Source: Blastochloris tepida (GTDB lineage Bacteria; Pseudomonadota; Alphaproteobacteria; Rhizobiales; Xanthobacteraceae). Taken from it: a stretch of 64,000 nt of DNA. Made by a program: the position numbers and the translations under genes. The notes under the pieces are model-generated. The model made no database searches and was not told where the DNA came from. It saw only the letters and a list, made by a program, of their open reading frames with translations. Positions 9,880 through 18,065 of this stretch are shown here, in pieces. The stretch's first letter is position 1. Each line of letters opens with the position of its first letter. The stretch spans positions 2,034,001-2,098,000 of the forward strand of contig NZ_AP018907.1 of the NCBI RefSeq assembly GCF_003966715.1, given 5' to 3'.

Positions 9880-10544
9880 GGCCGCGGCTCCGCCACCAGA
9901 TAGCCGAAGCCACGGCGGGTCTCGATCAGCTCGGCGCCCAGCTTGCGGCGCAGCCGGGTGACCAGCGCTTCCAGGGCGTTGGCGTCGCGGGCATCGTCGT
10001 CGCCATAGAGATGGCCGATCAGCTCATGGGCCGGCACCACCCGCCCCTTGTGGAGCGCCAGATAGGCCACCAGCCGGTATTCGAGTGGAGAGAGCGTCAC
10101 CGGCAGGCCGCGCACCGTCACCCGCATCTCGCGCGGATCGACGGCGAGCGGGCCGGCCTCGATCACCGCCGTGCCGATTCCCGCCGAGCGGCGGACGAGC
10201 GCACGGGCACGGGCGACCAGCTCCTCCATGCGGAAGGGCTTCGGCAGATAGTCGTCGGCGCCGGCATCGATGCCTTCCACCCGCTCGGCCCAGGTGCCGC
10301 GCGCCGACAGCACCAGCACCGGCATCTGGCGCCCGTTGCGCCGCCAGCGCTTGAGCACCGCCAGACCGTCGAGCCCCGGCAGGCCGAGATCGAGCACCAC
10401 CAGCGCGTAGTCCTCGGTGTCGCCCTTGAACCACGCCTCCTCGCCATCGGCGACGACGTCCACCACCGCCCCGGTCGCCGTCAGCGCCGCGGCGATGTCA
10501 TCGGCGATGCGCGGCTCGTCCTCCACCACCAGCACGCGCATCAC
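9876..10544 (-). CDS. OmpR/PhoB-family response regulator
   Basis: DNA-binding partner of the histidine kinase, 222 aa. The receiver domain starts VLVVEDEPRIADDIAAAL, with the phospho-acceptor D52 in LVVLDLGLPGLDG and the conserved Lys in YLPKPF. The C-terminal winged helix has the expected LTPLEYR-like segment (LSPLEYRLVAYLALHKGRVV) and ends in VTRLRRKLGAELIETRRGFGYL. Its start overlaps the PepSY gene by 4 bp and its end overlaps the kinase by 4 bp, so the three are translationally coupled. Confidence 0.95.
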   Translation of the reverse strand: MMRVLVVEDEPRIADDIAAALTATGAVVDVVADGEEAWFKGDTEDYALVVLDLGLPGLDGLAVLKRWRRNGRQMPVLVLSARGTWAERVEGIDAGADDYLPKPFRMEELVARARALVRRSAGIGTAVIEAGPLAVDPREMRVTVRGLPVTLSPLEYRLVAYLALHKGRVVPAHELIGHLYGDDDARDANALEALVTRLRRKLGAELIETRRGFGYLVAEPRP

Positions 10545-10918
10545 ATCTTTTCCTTGAGGACCTCGCCGGTCATGGCATCGACCTCGGCCTCGACCAGCCG
10601 GCCATCCGGCCGCAGCACCTTGACCTCATAGACGATCCGGGCGTCACAGTGTTCCAGCTCGACCTCGATGACCTGCCCGCCCAGCGCCGACTCGACAGCC
10701 GGCAGGATTTCGGCCAGCGGCCGCGCCCGCCCCTCCTCCAGCGCCCGCCGGGCGCAGTCGTGGTCGTCACGGCGGCGGTGGCGATTCCGCCGCTGCTCGC
10801 CAGGGCCGTACGGCCCGCCAAACCCATGCGGCGGACCAAATTGCGCAGCGGCGCCGGGAATGCCGAGAAGTCCGCACACGCCGGCCAGAAGAATCACGCG
10901 CCTGACATTATCAACCAT
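10541..10918 (-). CDS. Secreted PepSY-domain protein
   Basis: Small exported protein of 125 aa at the head of the two-component operon. A signal peptide covers about residues 1-24 (hydrophobic VILLAGVCGLLGIPGAAA). A short basic and His-rich linker precedes one PepSY domain with the typical ending YEVKVLRPDGRLVEAEVDAMTGEVL. Such domains are thought to bind peptides or modulate periplasmic signalling, and here the protein probably tunes the adjacent sensor. I prefer the ATG at 10918, 5 bp after AAAAGG, over a GTG two codons upstream. Confidence 0.88.
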   Translation of the reverse strand: MVDNVRRVILLAGVCGLLGIPGAAAQFGPPHGFGGPYGPGEQRRNRHRRRDDHDCARRALEEGRARPLAEILPAVESALGGQVIEVELEHCDARIVYEVKVLRPDGRLVEAEVDAMTGEVLKEKM

Positions 10919-11160
10919 GGTCACCTTTTAGATTCGCACGGCTGACGGCGCCCTGACGCCGCCGCCGTCCCCAGCCGGACCGGGATTGCCGGGATTGCGA
11001 GGCGAATCCCCCTTCCGGCAAGGCGCTGTGAAAGCCGGCAAAGAACCGTCGCTCGGCGCAACGCCGCCTGCCGCCTCGGGAAAGAGGAGCGGCCGCCGGC
11101 AACCTCCGCGAAACAGCGCGATCGAGCGGCGCCAAGCGGCATTTGCCGGCAATGGCGGCC

Positions 11161-11256
11161 ATTGCATTCGGCGCCAGAAACGGTAGTGTCACCCCGCTTG
11201 GGGGGTGCGACAACCTCTTCCATTCTCATCCGTGACGGACCGCAGCCCCGACCGGT
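11161..11256 (+). promoter_or_regulatory. Conserved upstream segment with dyad, copy A
   Basis: About 96 bp that recur as 12365-12460 in front of the second small gene. A possible promoter is TTGCAT at 11162 and TAGTGT at 11184 (16-bp spacer), conserved as TTGCAT/TAGAGT in copy B. Immediately after lies a dyad, CACCCC at 11190-11195 and GGGGTG at 11202-11207. In copy B one C-G pair becomes T-A, so symmetry is kept while sequence changes. It could be a protein-binding palindrome or an RNA hairpin, depending on the unknown transcription start. Confidence 0.6.
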
Positions 11257-11345
11257 TTGCATGGATGAACTGAAGCGTCTGGTCATGCCAGCCGTCTCAG
11301 TATGGGGGAGGTGGGCACCCTCAGCTCCTTAGGAGAGGATCAAAG

Positions 11346-11516
11346 ATGAAACTTTCGTTCGTTATTGGGGCGCTCTCGGCCATCCTCGCGTCGACGGCTG
11401 CGTCTGCCGCCATGGTCAACGGCGTTGTTCAGCCGAGCATCACCGACTGGAACCTGTGGGTTCCGCTCGGAATCCTTGGCATCCCGACCATCTGGATCGC
11501 GCTGCTCTATCGTTGA
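11346..11516 (+). CDS. Small signal-peptide/single-helix protein, candidate LH1 gamma polypeptide (copy A)
   Basis: A 56-codon gene after an AGGAG ribosome site. Residues 1-21 form a signal peptide ending in the AxA motif ASA, leaving about 35 aa. The mature part is polar ([15 protein letters not shown]) then one hydrophobic segment ([18 protein letters not shown]) ending in Tyr-Arg. A single short membrane helix of this size matches my recollection of the 36-residue gamma chain of the Blastochloris LH1 antenna (B1015-gamma); I have not compared sequences. A paralogue lies 1.2 kb downstream, and their last 66 nt are identical. Gene reality is well supported; the antenna role is an inference. 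Confidence 0.8.
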   Translation: MKLSFVIGALSAILASTAASAAMVNGVVQPSITDWNLWVPLGILGIPTIWIALLYR

Positions 11517-11606
11517 GCACGTGCCCAGCGGTTCAGGATGTGAGCAGAACATATCGGGCTGGGCTCCTCGTGGGCCCAGAACGGTTCTGTAAAGCCTGAC
11601 GCTCTT

Positions 11607-11689
11607 GCAGGATTTCCAATTGCGCTAAGGCGCTTTTGGGAATCCTGCTTCATAAAGCTGCCACAGCCCTGCGCTTGTGGCAGCTTTTT
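11607..11689 (+). terminator. Double terminator after copy A
   Basis: Two stem-loops follow the small gene. The first pairs 11607-11617 with 11638-11648 (GCAGGATTTCC against GGGAATCCTGC, one G-T wobble), with an inner GCGC/GCGC stem. The second pairs 11654-11665 (AAAGCTGCCACA) perfectly with 11676-11687 and ends in a T run to 11689, a classical Rho-independent terminator. The GCAGGATTTCC stem recurs in the terminator of copy B. Confidence 0.85.
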
Positions 11690-12360
11690 GATTCTTGCCG
11701 TCCGGTTTTCCGCCGTTCGCGCGCCCGCCATCCGACGTCTCATCCCCCGAACTGCTGCCGTTCGAGTCCCTGCTTTCGATTCTGTCCGCGCGCCGTTTTC
11801 TCCCCTTTTCTTGTTTTTCCCCTTTTCTTGCCCTCTCCTTGTCTCGGCTCACCTCGTTTCTCGAATCCGTTGATTCTATTACGGGCTGCGGTTCAGCCTG
11901 CGCACGGTGTGACGCCAGCAGCTTCTGCGGCCGAGGATCTCCTCTCGGAAGCTTCTTCGCCCGGAAGCCCGACCGGGGGCGTCGCGGCCAACCGGTGGCC
12001 TTGCGCCCCCTCGCTTTGCCCACCGCCCTCTCCGGACAGCGATCGGCCGGCTGGTCGAGCCCGTACGTAGTACGTCTCATGGGTGCATCCCATCCCGGTT
12101 GCGGCGACCGCGCGTGCCGCGGCCGACCCGTGGGCGGTGGTCCCAGGTCGCGCTCCCCTGCGTGGCGACCGAGTCGCCGCCGCGCCCTCGGTGCAACCCT
12201 TGCCGCATGCGGCTTCGCGGCCGCTGGCTACCGGACGCGCTCCGCCGGATTGTTTCCGGCGAATACCTCCGCGGCGTCAAAAATGTTCGCCCGCCACGAG
12301 CTCGAACCGCATGCGGCGGGCCGGTGATCGGCAGTTTCTCGTAACCTCAATCGCCGATCC
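11690..12360. other. Non-coding spacer between the twin small genes
   Basis: About 670 bp with no frame I would call a gene: candidate frames on both strands are rich in Arg, Ser and Pro and overlap one another. A pyrimidine-rich tract with TTTTC and CCCCTTTTCTTG runs occupies about 11805-11850. No third copy of the small gene is visible. Confidence 0.55.
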
Positions 12361-12364
12361 GACC

Positions 12365-12460
12365 ATTGCATTCGTCGCCAGAAGCGCTAGAGTCACCTCG
12401 CTCGGAGGTGCGACAACCTTTTCCGTTCTCATTCGCAACGACACCGCTGCCCCGATCGGT
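12365..12460 (+). promoter_or_regulatory. Conserved upstream segment with dyad, copy B
   Basis: Counterpart of 11161-11256. The possible hexamers are TTGCAT at 12366 and TAGAGT at 12388. The dyad is CACCTC at 12394-12399 and GAGGTG at 12405-12410 with loop GCTCG. Relative to copy A the fifth stem pair changed from C-G to T-A, a compensatory pair of substitutions. The following GCGACAACC is identical in both copies. Confidence 0.6.
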
Positions 12461-12558
12461 GTGAGGTGAATGGACTGGCGGCGGAAGACAACACCGGCCG
12501 CGAGGCATGGCGGAAAAGGAAGTAAGCATTCCTGGGCCCCTTCATGAGAGGACCAAAG

Positions 12559-12732
12559 ATGAAACTATCAGCTGTTATTGGGGCGCTTTCGGTCGTCCTC
12601 ACGTCGACGCTCGCTTCTGCTTACTTCGCTGCCGATGGCTCTGTCGTGCCGAGCATCACCGACGCCAACCTGTGGGTTCCGCTCGGAATCCTTGGCATCC
12701 CGACCATCTGGATCGCGCTGCTCTATCGTTGA
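12559..12732 (+). CDS. Small signal-peptide/single-helix protein, candidate LH1 gamma polypeptide (copy B)
   Basis: A 57-codon paralogue of 11346-11516. I start it at the ATG after GAGAGGACCAAAG, not at the ATG five codons earlier, because copy A also begins MKLS. The signal peptide ends ASA at residue 21, leaving exactly 36 aa starting [18 protein letters not shown]. The hydrophobic segment and C-terminus are identical to copy A and encoded by identical DNA (12667-12732), while the N-terminal mature part differs and one Trp is replaced by Ala (ITDA against ITDW). It has its own conserved leader and terminator, so it is probably expressed independently. Confidence 0.8.
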   Translation: MKLSAVIGALSVVLTSTLASAYFAADGSVVPSITDANLWVPLGILGIPTIWIALLYR

Positions 12733-12821
12733 TCACAGGTCGGCGTAGCAGGGCCTGAGCAGAGTGACGCAGGTTGGACTGAAGGTCGGACCAGCGCTGT
12801 CCTGCAAAACCTGAGACGATC

Positions 12822-12876
12822 GCAGGATTTCCGAATCCGCTCATATGCGGACTTCGGAAATCCTGCTTTATTTTTG
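12822..12876 (+). terminator. Strong Rho-independent terminator after copy B
   Basis: Perfect 14-bp arms GCAGGATTTCCGAA (12822-12835) and its complement (12853-12866), extended inward by TCCGC/GCGGA (12836-12840 and 12847-12851), followed by TTTATTTTT. It is a better-preserved version of the first stem after copy A. Confidence 0.9.
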
Positions 12877-12908
12877 GCGATCGCAATCCGGTTGATCGTC
12901 AGATTCCT

Positions 12909-13013
12909 AGAGCGTGATCCGATCTGACTGCATCAGATCGGACGCTTTAAGTTTCTCGTTTGTCGCATTTTCTTTCGCACAACCGGTATCCACTTGTGCG
13001 GAAAATGCTTTAG
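12909..13013. repeat. Dispersed intergenic palindromic repeat, long copy
   Basis: Begins AGAGCGTGATCCGATC and contains the stem TCCGATCTGA/TCAGATCGGA (12918-12927 and 12933-12942), then TTTGTCGCATTTTC, ACCGGTATCCACTTGTGCGG and AAAATGCTTTAG. The second half recurs in reverse orientation at 29080-29130 and 34191-34230. This kind of element is common between genes in Hyphomicrobiales. Confidence 0.75.
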
Positions 13014-13256
13014 TGGCCGTCCGTTACGCCGCGCCCCCTGCGCGGCTTTATTTTTGCCGGCGACATGACCTTGCCGAGCAAGTGAGACAAACGGCCCGAA
13101 CGCTGAGGCGTGGGACCGTCGACTCTCGCGGTTTTTCTCATCTGATACCAGCCTGCTTGGAGCATGACTCCGGGGTCTATCGTCGCCAGCGACCGGGCCG
13201 ACAGCCTCTGATCCGCGCAGGCTGAGATGACATGCTTGCGCACTCTCACCGTGGTC

Positions 13257-13364
13257 ATCGCCGGGCTTGGCCCGGCGATCTCGATTGGACCGCGGCGGTG
13301 TCGGACAAGAGGTCGGCAAGCGGGATGACCAGGGTGTCGGGATCGCCGGGACAAGCCCGGCGAT
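13257..13364. repeat. Pair of REP-like hairpins
   Basis: Two hairpins of the widespread alphaproteobacterial type: ATCGCCGGGC/GCCCGGCGAT at 13257-13279 (perfect, loop TTG) and a similar one at 13342-13364 (loop ACAA-like). They separate two blocks of sequence that are adjacent to each other upstream of the secretion genes (29140-29260), so they look inserted. Confidence 0.7.
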
Positions 13365-13426
13365 GGCGGGGACTGTTCCGGCCATACCGCTTGGCCCCGC
13401 AGGTTCCCGTCCACGCAGGCCGGTAT

Positions 13427-13488
13427 GAAATCAAGGACTTCGCGAAAATCCGCGACAGGAATCAACGGTCCGCGTTCGCGGCCTTTGG
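13427..13488. repeat. 62-bp dispersed repeat, copy 1
   Basis: Matches 29199-29260 with 4 mismatches in 62 bp (about 94%). A weaker shared block lies upstream of each copy (13109-13150 and 29163-29205). Both copies precede genes of the RTX/type I secretion group. Confidence 0.75.
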
Positions 13489-14001
13489 TCCGACCTCGCC
13501 GGCAAATCATGCGGACGACCCCAAGCACTGACGCGCGCGACCGTTCGCACTCCGATCGCCAAAATTTCCAATGTCGAGCCAACCCTGGCTGACCGACGCT
13601 TTCGTCGAGACCGCTTCCGGCATCCCGGAGGGATCATCGGGAGGCCGTGTGACACGATCTCGCTCCGGGTGGCCTGCTGCCGCGGGCCTGCCACAAGGCG
13701 CTGCCGTCGCACGCTTGCCAGTCGGTGCCGGCATGCCGTGTCATATGGTTTCCGGATGATTACCCGATGGAATGCGGAAGCAAACTCCGCAGAAATCGCC
13801 CTCGAACGTCGGAATTCCCAGCAACTGAGCGACAAAACGCCCCCTACGCCGTTCGATTTCGTGTCGCCACTCACCCCCGGGCTGTCGTCGACCGCCAATG
13901 AAGTGTCACAGGTAGATGGCATTTTAGGGATCAATACGCAGTTTGTTTAAAGCGTCTTCGGAATCATGCCGCCTGCGAATTGGGGTCCAGGAGGGCGCAT
14001 C
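13489..14001. other. Region upstream of the RTX protease
   Basis: About 510 bp with no supported gene. The last 250 bp are less GC-rich than the surroundings and probably contain the protease promoter, but I could not pick hexamers with confidence. Short frames on the minus strand are Arg/Ser-rich and look spurious. Confidence 0.45.
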
Positions 14002-16383
14002 ATGGCGAAGGCGGTTTGGACGAACGCCCAGATCACTGCTCAGCTCGACAGCGGTTATCACCTGACGGGCGCCAGCCTGACCTACGGCTTCCCCTCCAGC
14101 GCAAGCTGGTTTCCCTACGCCGAGAAGTCCGGGTTCTCGGCGCTGAACAGCACCCAGCAGACCGCCGCAACCCTCGCCATCAAGCTGTGGGATGACCTGA
14201 TCACGACCGATTTCGCCTACACGTCCAACGGCGCCGCGGCGACGATCAAGTACTCGAACACCACCACCAATATCGGCTACGCCCACGCCTATTATCCGGG
14301 CAGCTATACCGGCGCCAGCTCCGTCTGGTTCAATTCCAGCTACGGCTCGAATTCCGGCACCAACAATCTGGTGTCGCCCACCGTCGGCCAGTGGGGCTTC
14401 CAGACCTACGTCCATGAAACCGGCCACGCGCTGGGTCTCGACCACCCCGGCGACTATAATGGCGGCTCGCCGACCTATGCGAACGATGCACTCTTCATGC
14501 AGGATTCGCAGATGTACACCATCATGTCGTACTTCACGGCCAACAATACCGGTGCCGACTGGGTGGCGAGCGACGGCAAGACCTACTACGCCCAGACCCC
14601 GATGCTGTACGATATCCTGGCCATCCAGACGATGTACGGCGCCGAGACCACCACGCGTGTCGGTAACACCACCTACGGCTTCAATGCCACCGCCGATGCC
14701 TGGGTGTTCGACTTCACCCAGAACAGGCACCCGGTGCTGTGCATCTATGATTCCGCCGGTACCGACACGATCGACCTGTCGGGCTGGAGCTATTCCTGCA
14801 CCCTCGACCTGACGCCGGGCGCGTTCTCCAACTGCGATATGATGACCTGCAACCTCTCGATCGCCTATGGCGCCTGGATCGAGAACGGCATCGGCGGCAG
14901 CGGGGCGGACCGGCTCACCGGCAACAGCCTCGGCAACACGCTGTCCGGCCTCGGCGGCAACGACATCATCGACGGCGGCGCCGGCAACGACATCCTCCTG
15001 GGCGGCGACGGCAACGACCAGCTCACGGGCGGAACCGGCGACGACACGCTGACCGGCGGCGCCGGCAACGACACGCTGACCGGCAATGACGGCAGCGACA
15101 CCGCGCTCTATTCTGGCCTGTTCGCGGCCTACACGATCTCCATCTCCGGCAGCAGCTATCTGGTCTCCGGTGAAGGCGTGGACACGCTGACCGGCATCGA
15201 GTTCGCGCGCTTCGCCGACGGCATCTACGATTTCCTGCTCGGGCTGTTCTCAGACCCCACCACGACCACGACGACGACCACGACGACGACCACCACCACC
15301 GACGAGGAGGAAACCGGGGTCATCGTCCATGGCTCGAAGCGCAGCGACACCATCAGCACGACCGTCACCGTCACCGGCCAGTCCAAGGCCGGCAACGGCG
15401 CCGACACGCTCTACGGCTATGCCGGCAACGACTCGCTGGATGGCGGCCAGGGCGCCGACATCATGTATGGCGGTGCCGGCAACGACACCTACACGGTGGA
15501 TGATGCGGGCGACCAGGCGATCGAACTGATCGGCCAGGGCACCGATCTCGTGCGCACCTCGCTGTCCGCCTTCGCGCTCGGCGACTATCTCGAAGGGCTG
15601 ACCTTCATCGGCAGCGGGGATTTCGCCGGCACCGGCAACGAGCTGGCCAACATCCTGACCGGCGGGGCCGGCGACGACACGCTGTCCGGGCTCGCCGGCA
15701 ACGACACGCTCACCGGCAATGACGGCAACGACACGCTCGACGGCGGCCTCGGCAACGACACCATGGTGGGCGGCGCGGGCAACGACACCTATGTGGTCGA
15801 CAGCACGCGCGACAGGATCACCGAGCGCAAGGATGGCGGCACCGATCTGGTGACCACCACGCTCAGCAAATATACGCTCAGCACCTATCTCGAGAATCTC
15901 ACCTATACCGGATCGGACTCCTTCACCGGCACCGGCAATGCGTCAGCCAATGTCATCACCGGCGGCACGGGCAAGGACACGCTGTCCGGCGGCGCCGGAA
16001 ACGACGTGCTGAGCGGCCTCGCAGGCGATGATATCCTGGAAGGCGGCGCGGGCATCGACACGCTCTCCGGCGGCGAGGGCGCCGACACCTTCGTGTTCCG
16101 CACCATCAAGGACATGGGCTGCGGCGCGAACGCCGACACCATCAGCGACTTCTCGGTGGATGAGAACGATATCATCGACCTGCGCCTGATCGATGCCATG
16201 ACCACGGTGCGCGGCAACAACACCTTCGTGTTCATCGGCGATGACGACTTCTCGAACACGGCGGGCCAGCTTCGGTTCACCGAGGGCCTGCTCGCCGGGG
16301 ACATCAATGGCGACGGCACTGCCGATTTCGAGATCTGCCTCACCGGCGTCACCACGCTGACCGCGGCGAACGTCATCCTTTGA
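14002..16383 (+). CDS. Serralysin-type RTX metalloprotease (peptidase M10B)
   Basis: Secreted zinc protease of 793 aa without a signal peptide, as expected for type I secretion. The zinc site HETGHALGLDHP is at residues 138-149 and the Met-turn TIMSY near 175. A first block of GGxGxD calcium repeats (about 305-365) is followed by an acidic-flanked run of 14 threonines (DNA 15259-15300), then two more modules, each ending in a GNDTYxVD-type segment and new GGAGNDTL repeats. The C-terminal part (TFVFRTIKD, DFEICLTGV) matches the serralysin C-terminal domain that carries the secretion signal. I start at 14002 after AGGAGGG, not at 13966. It contains several Cys residues, unusual for this class. 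Confidence 0.93.
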   Translation: MAKAVWTNAQITAQLDSGYHLTGASLTYGFPSSASWFPYAEKSGFSALNSTQQTAATLAIKLWDDLITTDFAYTSNGAAATIKYSNTTTNIGYAHAYYPGSYTGASSVWFNSSYGSNSGTNNLVSPTVGQWGFQTYVHETGHALGLDHPGDYNGGSPTYANDALFMQDSQMYTIMSYFTANNTGADWVASDGKTYYAQTPMLYDILAIQTMYGAETTTRVGNTTYGFNATADAWVFDFTQNRHPVLCIYDSAGTDTIDLSGWSYSCTLDLTPGAFSNCDMMTCNLSIAYGAWIENGIGGSGADRLTGNSLGNTLSGLGGNDIIDGGAGNDILLGGDGNDQLTGGTGDDTLTGGAGNDTLTGNDGSDTALYSGLFAAYTISISGSSYLVSGEGVDTLTGIEFARFADGIYDFLLGLFSDPTTTTTTTTTTTTTTDEEETGVIVHGSKRSDTISTTVTVTGQSKAGNGADTLYGYAGNDSLDGGQGADIMYGGAGNDTYTVDDAGDQAIELIGQGTDLVRTSLSAFALGDYLEGLTFIGSGDFAGTGNELANILTGGAGDDTLSGLAGNDTLTGNDGNDTLDGGLGNDTMVGGAGNDTYVVDSTRDRITERKDGGTDLVTTTLSKYTLSTYLENLTYTGSDSFTGTGNASANVITGGTGKDTLSGGAGNDVLSGLAGDDILEGGAGIDTLSGGEGADTFVFRTIKDMGCGANADTISDFSVDENDIIDLRLIDAMTTVRGNNTFVFIGDDDFSNTAGQLRFTEGLLAGDINGDGTADFEICLTGVTTLTAANVIL

Positions 16384-16404
16384 TGCAGAACCAGACGGCT
16401 CGGT

Positions 16405-16472
16405 TGCGATTCTGAATCCGAAAGTCGCCGCAACCTGCTGCGATTCCGAATCCGGATTTTGCCGCAAGCCAC
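16405..16472. repeat. Imperfect 34-bp tandem duplication
   Basis: TGCGATTCTGAATCCG at 16405 recurs as TGCGATTCCGAATCCG at 16439, with matching GCCGCAA ends, giving two 34-bp units downstream of the protease gene. It may act as a transcription end but has no T run. Confidence 0.6.
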
Positions 16473-16546
16473 TGCCGTGAAACCGCAATTGCGTCGGTGC
16501 CGGGGGCGATATACCGCCCCACTGGGGCGCGCGTCCGCCCCCTTCC

Positions 16547-17098
16547 CTACAGCATCTCCGGCCGAAACTTCGAGCGCCGGCTGATGATCCTGCCCGACAC
16601 CATGAATGCGCCGCCGCCGAGATAGTGCAGCGTTTCCGGGTGCTTCGGCCGTGCCGCGGCCTGCGCCTTCACCACCTCGAAGATGAAGAAATTGTACTTG
16701 TCGATCAGGCAGCCATCGACGAGGCGGCATTCGAAATTGGCGTGGCACTCGGCGATGAGGGGGGCAGCGACGTGCACGGCCGGCTCGGCCGTCAGGCCGA
16801 AATGCGCGAACTTGTCGATCTCGGCGCCGGTGGTGTTGCCGATGCCGACCACTGTGTCGATCAGATCCGCGGTCGGCAGGTTGATCACGCACGCCTTGCT
16901 GCGCCGGATCAGACCAAAGCTGTGGTTGGCGCTGGAGATGATGCAGCCGACCAGCGACGGCGTGAACTCCATCACCGTGAGCCAGCCCATGGTCATGATG
17001 TCGGTATCGCCGCGATCGGCCGAGGACACCAGCACCACCGGGCCGGGCTCGAGAAAGCGCCGAACATCGCTGACCGGGACGTCGACCTTGCGCGACAT
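16547..17098 (-). CDS. Flavin reductase-like (FMN-binding) family protein
   Basis: Protein of 183 aa with the split-barrel flavin-reductase pattern: GPVVLVSSADRGDTDIMTMGWLTVMEFTPSL near the N-terminus, SSANHSFGLIRRSKACVINLP, then GxxTGAEIDKFAHFGLT and a C-terminal IFEVVKAQAA. Members bind FMN and transfer electrons from NAD(P)H or act as oxidoreductases; the substrate is unknown. The ATG at 17098 after GAGGCGG fits family starts better than the upstream ATG at 17194. It is convergent with the protease gene. Confidence 0.85.
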   Translation of the reverse strand: MSRKVDVPVSDVRRFLEPGPVVLVSSADRGDTDIMTMGWLTVMEFTPSLVGCIISSANHSFGLIRRSKACVINLPTADLIDTVVGIGNTTGAEIDKFAHFGLTAEPAVHVAAPLIAECHANFECRLVDGCLIDKYNFFIFEVVKAQAAARPKHPETLHYLGGGAFMVSGRIISRRSKFRPEML

Positions 17099-17259
17099 CG
17101 CCGCCTCACGGGTTTCACACGGCGTCCGGCCATGATGCCGGACACCGTGTGATATCGATCCTCGCCCCCGCAGGAAACCGCTTCTCCGAAACACCTGTTC
17201 GAAAAGGGATTTCCGGCCGTCGGGATGCGACTACCCGGCTTGATCGGCCGGATACCGCG

Positions 17260-17694
17260 TCACGCCTTCTTCTCGGCCGGCTCGCTCGCTTCCGGTTCGG
17301 CGGCGGGCGCAGTCTCCGCCGGCCCGGCCGGTGCAGCGGGTTCGGCCGCCAGCGCCTTCTCGATGGCGGGCTCGGCGACCGCAACGACCGTCACCACCGT
17401 CGTCTCGGCCACCGCCTCGACCGTCTCCGACACGGCCGGCTCGACCACGATCGTCTCAGACACCGTCTCGACAGGCGGTGCCGGGTCCACGGCAGCGGCG
17501 GCCGGTTCGTCCGCCTTGGCGGGAGCAGCCTCCGTCTTCGCCGCGTCAAGCGCGGCGGCGCGTTCCTCCGCAGCCTGACGGCGCTCCTCCTGGAAATTGG
17601 TCACCAGGAACCAGAACCAGTTGATCGGCCACCAGATGACCGGTCCTCGCCCCTCTTCCCACAGAATGCCTCTGCCCTTGAAGCTGTATGTCAT
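17260..17694 (-). CDS. Trp-rich membrane-associated protein with Ala/Glu/Val-rich tail
   Basis: A 144-aa protein I do not recognise. Residues about 8-33 carry seven Trp and Phe-rich hydrophobics (GPVIWWPINWFWFLVTNF), probably one membrane or interfacial segment. An EERRQAAEERAAALDAAK helix follows, then about 95 residues of low-complexity Ala/Glu/Pro/Val (VSETIVVEPAVSETVEAVAE). A good GGAGGG ribosome site precedes the ATG at 17694. Codon use agrees with the neighbours. It stands alone between divergent or spaced genes. Photosynthetic or envelope roles are only guesses. Confidence 0.7.
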   Translation of the reverse strand: MTYSFKGRGILWEEGRGPVIWWPINWFWFLVTNFQEERRQAAEERAAALDAAKTEAAPAKADEPAAAAVDPAPPVETVSETIVVEPAVSETVEAVAETTVVTVVAVAEPAIEKALAAEPAAPAGPAETAPAAEPEASEPAEKKA

Positions 17695-18065
17695 GCCGAA
17701 TCCCTCCGCAACGGCGGTGGTAGTATAGCGCAGCAGCGCGACAAGCACAGCGACTCGAATGCGCCGGGTTTGCGTCGCCCGGCACCAGAGCATGCCCGGC
17801 AAGACTGGATTCCGCTGCTGCGGAAGCGATGACGTGAGACGGAATCCGGCTGATCAAGCCGAAGCTTTGTCGTTCCGCCGGCAAGACTCCTGGCCGCGGG
17901 CAACCATATCTGCTGAAGTGCAGAGATTACGGGTACAAATTTTCCTCGCCCGCAGATGATCCCCCTGCGCTTCCCGCAAGCACGCGGAGCGAGGATCTCT
18001 TGTCCTGCGGCAGGCTTGATTGCGATCCGCCGACGATGATCGTCCCGGACGCGCGGATAGTCGTC
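17695..18065. other. Intergenic region
   Basis: About 370 bp. A degenerate copy of the GGCTGATCAAGCC palindromic element seen at 39725 and 62244 lies near 17838-17875. No gene or RNA is apparent; the region should contain the promoter of the Trp-rich gene. Confidence 0.45.

Noticed and set aside
11187..11212. PpsR/CrtJ (TGT-N12-ACA) site before the candidate antenna gene
   Set aside because: The TGT and ACA are 20 bp apart, not 12, and copy B has AGT in place of TGT.
11625..12327. Overlapping frames of 140-210 codons between the twin small genes
   Set aside because: Composition is Arg/Ser/Pro-rich, the frames conflict with each other, and part covers the terminators.
13431..13934. A 167-codon minus-strand frame upstream of the protease
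   Set aside because: It begins in repeat DNA, shows no domain, and has atypical composition.
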